This document shows, in pieces, positions 59,411 to 64,000 of a DNA stretch of 64,000 nt. Source of the stretch: Nitrospirota bacterium (GTDB taxonomy: Bacteria > Nitrospirota > Nitrospiria > Nitrospirales > Nitrospiraceae); assembly GCA_016219645.1 (NCBI GenBank), contig JACRLR010000016.1:186001-250000 (forward strand), read 5' to 3'. The notes beneath the pieces were generated by a model that did no database searches, was not told the DNA's origin, and worked only from the letters and a program-made list of their open reading frames with translations. A program made the position numbers and the translations under genes. How positions within the stretch are numbered: position 1 is the stretch's first letter; the number at the start of each line of letters is the position of its first letter.

Positions 59411-60196
59411 TTACCCGGTTTTTCCATCCTGCATCGTGAGGTCAAAGTTTCCGACCTCGGATAAGTCCACCTGATCCAGCAACTCGGCCCGGTGTTTTCG
59501 CAACGCCTGATCGGCCGGCGCTGATTCGATCAACTCCGAAATGGTCATCACTGCGTCATACCATAGCCCATCAGCCGCGAATCGATAAAAGCTATCGGTT
59601 GTCGGGCCGGCTGCGAGGGTCGCTTGATCGAGACCGGCGCGTTCGACTCGCTCGATGGCCCCCACCGCAATGACATCTTTGGACCGACGTTTCGGGTCTA
59701 GGACGAGGGAAATCGACCAGTTGTACCGCTCGCCGGGAATCAGTTTTACCCCATAGTCTGAGAGGCGCACTCGCTGTACCCCCGCGTGGGTGGGAATCGG
59801 CAATCGCTTCTCCAGGAGAGGGGTATCGCCTTTCTCAAGCGTCAGGGTCAATTCTACCGGGTTGGTCACGACGTCAGAAGCGAACCAATAGAGATCCGGT
59901 TGTTCACGTACTGTTAGGCCTGTATGGCCTGGCGCAAGAACAGACAGAATTGGGACAGACTTGTTTGTTCCTCGAGTCCCTCCTCCCACCCTCCGACCGG
60001 CTGAAGGGGCGCCGAGACCGCGGGGCGGCTGATAGAGGACAGGTTTCACAACCTGTCCAGCCTGCGCTTTCTGCTCTTTGACCTCCTTCGCTAGCGATGA
60101 GGCGGCGGTTGGATTTTCCTCTGCGGTCACGACAAGCGGTAGGCTGATAAGAAAACCGATTATGACACCCCATTTCGGGGCGGATATTCGTTCCAT
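59411..60196 (-). CDS. DUF928 exported protein, copy 2
   Basis: 261 residues: signal peptide (about 8-26), LYQPPRGLGAPSAGRRVGGG, GTNKSVPILSVLAPGHTGLT, and the conserved region GLWYDAVMTISELI near residue 215. Homologous to the protein at 9924 throughout. It is convergent with the CHASE2 gene rather than last in the operon, so the cluster has been rearranged relative to copy 1. Function unknown. Confidence 0.85.
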   Translation of the reverse strand: MERISAPKWGVIIGFLISLPLVVTAEENPTAASSLAKEVKEQKAQAGQVVKPVLYQPPRGLGAPSAGRRVGGGTRGTNKSVPILSVLAPGHTGLTVREQPDLYWFASDVVTNPVELTLTLEKGDTPLLEKRLPIPTHAGVQRVRLSDYGVKLIPGERYNWSISLVLDPKRRSKDVIAVGAIERVERAGLDQATLAAGPTTDSFYRFAADGLWYDAVMTISELIESAPADQALRKHRAELLDQVDLSEVGNFDLTMQDGKTG

Positions 60197-60525
60197 GGAG
60201 CACCTCCTGTTTTCCGATACCTTTGCTGGCCCCTAAGAAGTATGCAATGAGTAAACCAACGACGTTTGATAGTAAGAGGGTCGAAGAGGAAATTGAATCC
60301 CCTTGATTGAGGGGACCTCTATTTGCAGGGAGTGCAGTGTGTTCGGCCTTCCCATACAGAGGACTTGTCCTATGAAATGGGTGGATGATTATGATCCCCG
60401 GACGATTCGGAGATCTCATTCATTTCGCCCAGGATAGGCTGGAATAGGGATGAATGCAAGGGCCTTCTGCCATGGGAGCTGTTGTCCGACAGGGTGCTGA
60501 AAATGTCCGCCAGCTTACTGAAAGG
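60197..60525. other. Intergenic region upstream of DUF928-2
   Basis: Contains CCCCTTGATTGAGGGG (about 60298-60314), similar to the G-rich motifs at 44057 and 44683, and a solo MITE end (about 60495-60516, AGGGTGCTGAAAATGTCCGCC). No gene. Confidence 0.4.
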
Positions 60526-61188
60526 TTAAGGCTGAAGGGGAGGATCGGCTTCAGCCTGTATCCGGTGTGTGTTTTCGAGGCGGGGAGATTGACGGGCCTT
60601 TTCGGCGTCGCGCATCAGGCGGGCAACGATTAACCGCATGATGTGGTAGCCGAGCTTGGGGTTCTGGAAGTATAACTGCGCCATGCCCTCTTTCGTGAGG
60701 CTGTATAATGTACAGTCGGTCGCGCAGTCGACCGTCAGCGTGCGCCTGTTGTCTGGTGCGAAGAGGCCGATCTCGCCGATCAGCGAGCCGGGGGCCAATT
60801 GTTCGTCGTGCTCGACCAGGCGCAGCGTGCCGGACTCGAGATAGACCATCTCGGTGGCCACATCGCCCTTCTTCCATAGCGTCTGCCCGGCCTTGGCCTG
60901 GCGGCGCGTCATGTGCGGCAGCAGCCATTCAGCGATCGGCGCGTCTGATTTTGCGGTCTCAATCGCGCGGACGAGCGTGCGTATCTCCCAGGCTTTCTTG
61001 CTGTTGATCAGGATCATGGCGCTGTACAGCACCAGTGTGGGTAGCGCTGCTTCCAGCCATCCATAGGCCACGAAAAAGCCGCTCGCTGCCAGCGCCACCA
61101 GGCGCAATGGCATCATGCTCTTCATCCAGTAGCTCGCCAGTGTGAGGGCGGCGCCGATGAAGCCGCAAACATAGCCTGCCGTCGTCAT
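60526..61188 (-). CDS. Membrane protein with cyclic-nucleotide-binding domain
   Basis: 220 residues from ATG 61188, chosen for the AAGGAAGGT ribosome site. Residues about 3-75 hold three transmembrane segments (GFIGAALTLASYW, VALAASGFFVAYGW, LVLYSAMILIN); residues about 95-205 form a cNMP-binding domain (KKGDVATEMVYLESGTLRLV, LAPGSLIGEIGLFAPDNRRTLTV with phosphate-binding cassette). No helix-turn-helix follows, so it is not a CRP-type regulator. A possible effector for the product of the cyclase at 57338. Confidence 0.85.
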   Translation of the reverse strand: MTTAGYVCGFIGAALTLASYWMKSMMPLRLVALAASGFFVAYGWLEAALPTLVLYSAMILINSKKAWEIRTLVRAIETAKSDAPIAEWLLPHMTRRQAKAGQTLWKKGDVATEMVYLESGTLRLVEHDEQLAPGSLIGEIGLFAPDNRRTLTVDCATDCTLYSLTKEGMAQLYFQNPKLGYHIMRLIVARLMRDAEKARQSPRLENTHRIQAEADPPLQP

Positions 61189-61350
61189 CTCTGACCTTCC
61201 TTGCGCTACTGCGCGCCCAGTTGCCGTGAAACGTACAATGAGGGTCAAGTCACGGAGCTGTAGCCTTGTATGGTACAAGGCTCGTGGCGAGATATCGAGT
61301 GCGAAATATTCGGCTGGTGGCCGGATGGTGTGGCTAAGGAAGGCCGATGG

Positions 61351-62010
61351 CTATCGCTCCCGAAGGGGCACGCGGGATGGTTCTTCAGATGTCGGGAAGA
61401 TCATGCGGCCCACGAGGCCCGTGCGGGTTGTGGTTTTTGTCTTATGCATAATCCGCTTCAGATGTTCTTTGACGGTGTATTCGCTGAGATTCATTCGTCC
61501 GGCGATTTCTTTGTTGGTAAATCCGAGCTTGAGGTAAATGATGACCATTTGTTCGCGTTCGGTCAGGTGATAGAGCCGCTGGATGTCTGCGTCAGTGGAT
61601 TCGAGTTTGTGCTGATTCAGCTTTTCCATGATGACGAGGCATCTGCTGTTTCGCGCAAGGGGTTCATCGGGAATACAGAGACCGCGAAGGAGGAACTGCT
61701 GACCGGGGGCAACACAGAGCCGTTCCAATTGGAAGGATTCGAGGTCCTTGGGATGATCACAGTGCATGAGGCGAGCGACGAGGGCGCGGACAACGGTGAG
61801 GATATCTTCGGGAATAGGACAGGCGCCGTTTTCTCCGGTTGAGAGGGGCTGCAGTTGCCGGATAAATGCCTGGGCTTCGCTGTTTACAAACAAGAGATGA
61901 CCCGTGCTATTGAAGAGGATGACGCCGGTACCGACTTGTTCCTGGAGGCGCGGTGACTGCTTGTGTCCGTTGAGCGATCGGGCAGTGTCTTCCGCTGTGA
62001 GAATTGACAT
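61351..62010 (-). CDS. LuxR-family regulator with PAS-like N-terminus
   Basis: 219 residues from ATG 62010, chosen because GGAGGGG lies just upstream. N-terminal PAS-like part (VGTGVILFNSTGHLLFVNSEA) and C-terminal LuxR helix-turn-helix (LTEREQMVIIYLKLGFTNKEIAGRMNLSEYTVKEHL in pieces). Acts as transcription regulator; ligand unknown. A TTTGGAGGGGATA sequence over the ribosome site resembles the motif at 44057 and 44683 and might be an autoregulatory site. Confidence 0.9.
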   Translation of the reverse strand: MSILTAEDTARSLNGHKQSPRLQEQVGTGVILFNSTGHLLFVNSEAQAFIRQLQPLSTGENGACPIPEDILTVVRALVARLMHCDHPKDLESFQLERLCVAPGQQFLLRGLCIPDEPLARNSRCLVIMEKLNQHKLESTDADIQRLYHLTEREQMVIIYLKLGFTNKEIAGRMNLSEYTVKEHLKRIMHKTKTTTRTGLVGRMIFPTSEEPSRVPLRER

Positions 62011-62310
62011 ATCCCCTCCAAATCTGCCGGGATTAACCGTCACAAAGAGTACGCGGTTCATGCATGCGGTTATTGCGCGGACTCATTTATCTATCTTGCG
62101 TCAAAGCTATGCGGTTCAACTCCTTCTGTTGCGTTTCTGGTCTCTACGTAAGCAAGCTGCAGGCCAGAGGGTTGTCGTCCTGACGAAGGGATCGGCACAA
62201 AGATCTAAATCACCGGACTGGAACGACGATGTGCAGGTATGCCTTACCTCTTTCCCGTACAGCGAGCAGCCCAACCAGGCATTCTGTCTGAATGTAAAAC
62301 GATCCATGCT

Positions 62311-62326
62311 GAATCTGATTTGATTC
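62311..62326. promoter_or_regulatory. Solo GAATC-type palindrome
   Basis: GAATCTGATTTGATTC matches one half of the paired enhancer sites, about 300 bp upstream of the LuxR gene. No second palindrome and no sigma54 promoter at the usual distance were found. Confidence 0.35.
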
Positions 62327-62380
62327 TCAGGACATGGACCTTTTCCTGATAGTGGCTCCATGCGCCTACCTTCTCGAACC

Positions 62381-62420
62381 AAAATAAAAAACGCCCTCTC
62401 GCCCGTTGGGCTGGAGGACG
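62381..62420 (-). terminator. Rho-independent terminator
   Basis: Stem CGTCCTCCAGCCC / GGGCGAGAGGGCG with loop AAC on the minus strand, then a T-rich tract (62381-62391). It ends either the small RNA or leftward transcription from the GspE-type gene. Confidence 0.75.
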
Positions 62421-62495
62421 TCATTGTCTAGCCGCAAATTTCTCGCGGCCCGCGGGAAACGCCGTTGTTCCCCTGTCCGATACATTCTAGGTAGG
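62381..62495 (-). ncRNA. Candidate structured small RNA with intrinsic terminator
   Basis: Read leftward there are three hairpins: GGGAA...TTCCC (62454-62472), GCCGC...GCGGC (62431-62449) and a strong terminator (62392-62420) followed by TTTTTTATTTT. A possible promoter lies upstream: TTGACA at 62526-62531 with TAGCGT 18 bp on, a weak -10. No reading frame of note. I do not recognise an RNA family. Confidence 0.45.
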
Positions 62496-62555
62496 GGTTG
62501 GACGCTAGCATGTCATAGGAAAGTCTGTCAACGCCCGTCAGAGAGTCTCGTTTGT

Positions 62556-62574
62556 TTAGAACCTATCTCAAAAT
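62556..62574. repeat. Solo MITE end
   Basis: TTAGAACCTATCTCAAAAT matches the terminal repeat of the MITE at 1046 (TTAG also fits YTAR). No second end is found within the following 200 bp. Confidence 0.6.
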
Positions 62575-62691
62575 CGATATTCAATCGCCACGCAGTGCCG
62601 GAGTAGGTGGTACTGGACGATCAAGCAGCGCGCAGTTTGCCGATTTCCTGTGATTTTCTGGGGTCTACCTCTCGGTGTCTGACGTTTCATA

Positions 62692-62780
62692 TCGCTTTGT
62701 CTTGTTAATTGATTGGCTTCGTTCGAAGAACCAAAGAAACCAAACAAACCATATAAACTAAATGGACCAGATAAGCCCCT
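62692..62780. repeat. Nonamer inverted repeat
   Basis: Short degenerate left arm, turn CTTCGTTCGAAGAACC, and six complementary units (CCAAACAAA, CCATATAAA, CTAAATGGA) ending 11 bp before the GspE-type stop codon. Confidence 0.75.
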
Positions 62781-62790
62781 CTAGGGAGAC

Positions 62791-64000
62791 TCACAGGGCC
62801 ACACGGAAGACTTCTTCAAGGGTTGTTTCACCCATGAAAGCCTTTGCCAGCCCATCTTGAAACATCGTCTTCATCCCCTTCATGATCGCGGTCGAGCGGA
62901 TAAACGACGCCGGTTTCCGCTGCATAATCAAGTCTCGAATATCCTCATCGACTTCGAAGATCTCAAACAGGCCGAGCCGACCGGTGAAACCGCTGCCCTG
63001 GCATTGCGTGCAGCCTTTCCCGTTGTAGAGTCTGACTCCTGCCAGCCCAGTCTGCGATTTGCGCAAGATGCCGTCTCGCTTGAGCACATCGATCGTTTCT
63101 GAGAAATCCGGGCGCGATTGGATGGATTCGAGAATCCGGCTGCTGGGCGTCACGCTCTCGCGGCAATTCTTGCAAATTCTACGGGTGAGCCGCTGGGCTA
63201 CCACGAGGGTCAGGGACGATGACAGCAGATACGGCTCCACTCCGATGTCGAGCAAGCGAGGAATGCTTCCGGTGGAGTCGTTGGTATGCAGCGTGGAGAG
63301 GAGAAGCCGTCCAACCAGGGCAGCCTGGACAGCGATCTCGGCTGTTTCTTTATCGCGGATCTCTCCGACCATGATGACGTCGGGATCTTGGCGGAGCAGA
63401 GCCCTCAGCCCCGTGGAAAACTGGACACCTGTTTGATGATTCACCTGGGTTTGGTTGACTCTTGGGATCGAGTATTCGACTGGTTCTTCAATGGTCGAGA
63501 TGTTGACAATATTTTGGCGTTCCGTTCCGATCCGCATCAGCATGGCGTAGAGCGTCGTCGATTTGCCCGATCCGGTCGGGCCGGTGATCAGCACCATCCC
63601 GAAGGGTTTCATGATATTTCTGAGAATAATCTGGTAATCGGCGGGCACCAGTCCGAGGTCCTCCAAATCGATGATGACGTTGTCCTTTGAAAGAATCCGG
63701 AGGACGACTTTTTCTCCCCACTGTGTGGGAACTGACGCGACACGGAGGTCCACCTTAAAGCCGTCGAGGTTGGCTTCGAAGCGGCCGTCCTGCGGGATAC
63801 GTCGCTCGTCGATGCGCATGCCCGACAGAATTTTGATGCGCGAGACCAGAGGAAGCTGAAGCGCCGACGTGAGGCTGAAGACCTCGCGCATCACGCCGTC
63901 CACGCGGTAACGGATGACCGTTTCGAGCTCGAATGGCTCGATGTGGATATCAGACGCTCGTGTGACGGCAGCGTATAGCAGCAGCCGTTGAACTGCATCC
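62791..64000 (-). CDS. GspE/PilB-family secretion or pilus assembly ATPase, 5' end outside window
   Basis: The frame runs through the right edge (SDIHIEPFELETVIRYRVDG lies upstream of the first in-window ATG at 63903), so this is the C-terminal part, about 400 residues. Motifs: Walker A GPTGSGKSTTLYAML, Asp box TIEEPVEYSIP, Walker B IMVGEIRDKETAE, His box STLHTNDSTGSIPRLLD and a tetracysteine zinc site (CKNC and CTQC). Powers a type II secretion system or type IV pilus. No other gsp/pil gene is visible. Confidence 0.93.
   Translation of the reverse strand, partial: DAVQRLLLYAAVTRASDIHIEPFELETVIRYRVDGVMREVFSLTSALQLPLVSRIKILSGMRIDERRIPQDGRFEANLDGFKVDLRVASVPTQWGEKVVLRILSKDNVIIDLEDLGLVPADYQIILRNIMKPFGMVLITGPTGSGKSTTLYAMLMRIGTERQNIVNISTIEEPVEYSIPRVNQTQVNHQTGVQFSTGLRALLRQDPDVIMVGEIRDKETAEIAVQAALVGRLLLSTLHTNDSTGSIPRLLDIGVEPYLLSSSLTLVVAQRLTRRICKNCRESVTPSSRILESIQSRPDFSETIDVLKRDGILRKSQTGLAGVRLYNGKGCTQCQGSGFTGRLGLFEIFEVDEDIRDLIMQRKPASFIRSTAIMKGMKTMFQDGLAKAFMGETTLEEVFRVAL

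Overview
The window is 64 kb of a GC-moderate bacterial chromosome. The protein families, a chlorite-dismutase-like gene, the many PAS/GAF/two-component proteins and the dense intergenic hairpin repeats fit a Nitrospira-type nitrite oxidiser (phylum Nitrospirota). This is inferred from content, not from a database search. I see no rRNA, tRNA, CRISPR array or intact transposase.

Layout. 0-9 kb: anti-sigma-type ATPase, pentapeptide protein, then a leftward signalling group (sigma54 activator, membrane histidine kinase, ABC-type binding protein, REC-PAS protein, four-helix-bundle protein). 9.9-22.5 kb: leftward cluster subtilase, exported protein, relic of a TpsA 3' end, TpsA exoprotein (FhaB-like), TpsB transporter (FhaC-like), TPR-CHAT protease, DUF928. 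23-28 kb: small toxin-antitoxin type modules plus a PII protein. 28-47 kb: SixA phosphatase, Ppx/GppA with two thymidylate-kinase-like proteins, SDR, OB-fold protein, Cld-like protein, CinA, ThpR, MBL hydrolase, GAF histidine kinase with two single-domain response regulators, and decaying toxin-antitoxin pairs. 47-60 kb: second, rightward copy of the TpsA-TpsB-CHAT set, preceded by a lipoprotein and a C-type-lectin protein and followed by a CHASE2 adenylate/guanylate cyclase and a convergent DUF928 gene. 60.5-64 kb: membrane cNMP-binding protein, LuxR regulator, a candidate small RNA and a GspE/PilB-type ATPase cut by the right edge.

Two unusual systems stand out. (1) A duplicated gene set pairs two-partner secretion with a signal-peptide-bearing CHAT (caspase-like) protease and DUF928; one copy adds a CHASE2 cyclase. 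Both CHAT proteins keep a His-Cys pair with identical 46-residue spacing. (2) Six intergenic modules share one design: a leftward sigma54 promoter (TGGCAC/T or AGGCAC, N5, TTGC) and, 97-122 bp upstream, two 16-bp palindromes (GAATCC-N4-GGATTC type) with centres 21 bp apart (22 in one). They look like an enhancer-dependent regulon controlling small membrane/exported proteins, a PII protein and, in two cases, apparently only hairpin RNA.

Between almost every gene lies an element made of degenerate 9-nt tandem units (GTYYRTYTG) facing its complement (CARAYRRAC), forming long hairpins; about 27 loci are visible. Because 9 is a multiple of 3 the units stay in frame, and they have been absorbed into the N- or C-termini of several proteins. 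A second class uses 7-nt units (AATGAGG, ACTCAGA, CTGAAGG types). Longer palindromic elements of 90-125 bp sit directly after stop codons and probably act as terminators.
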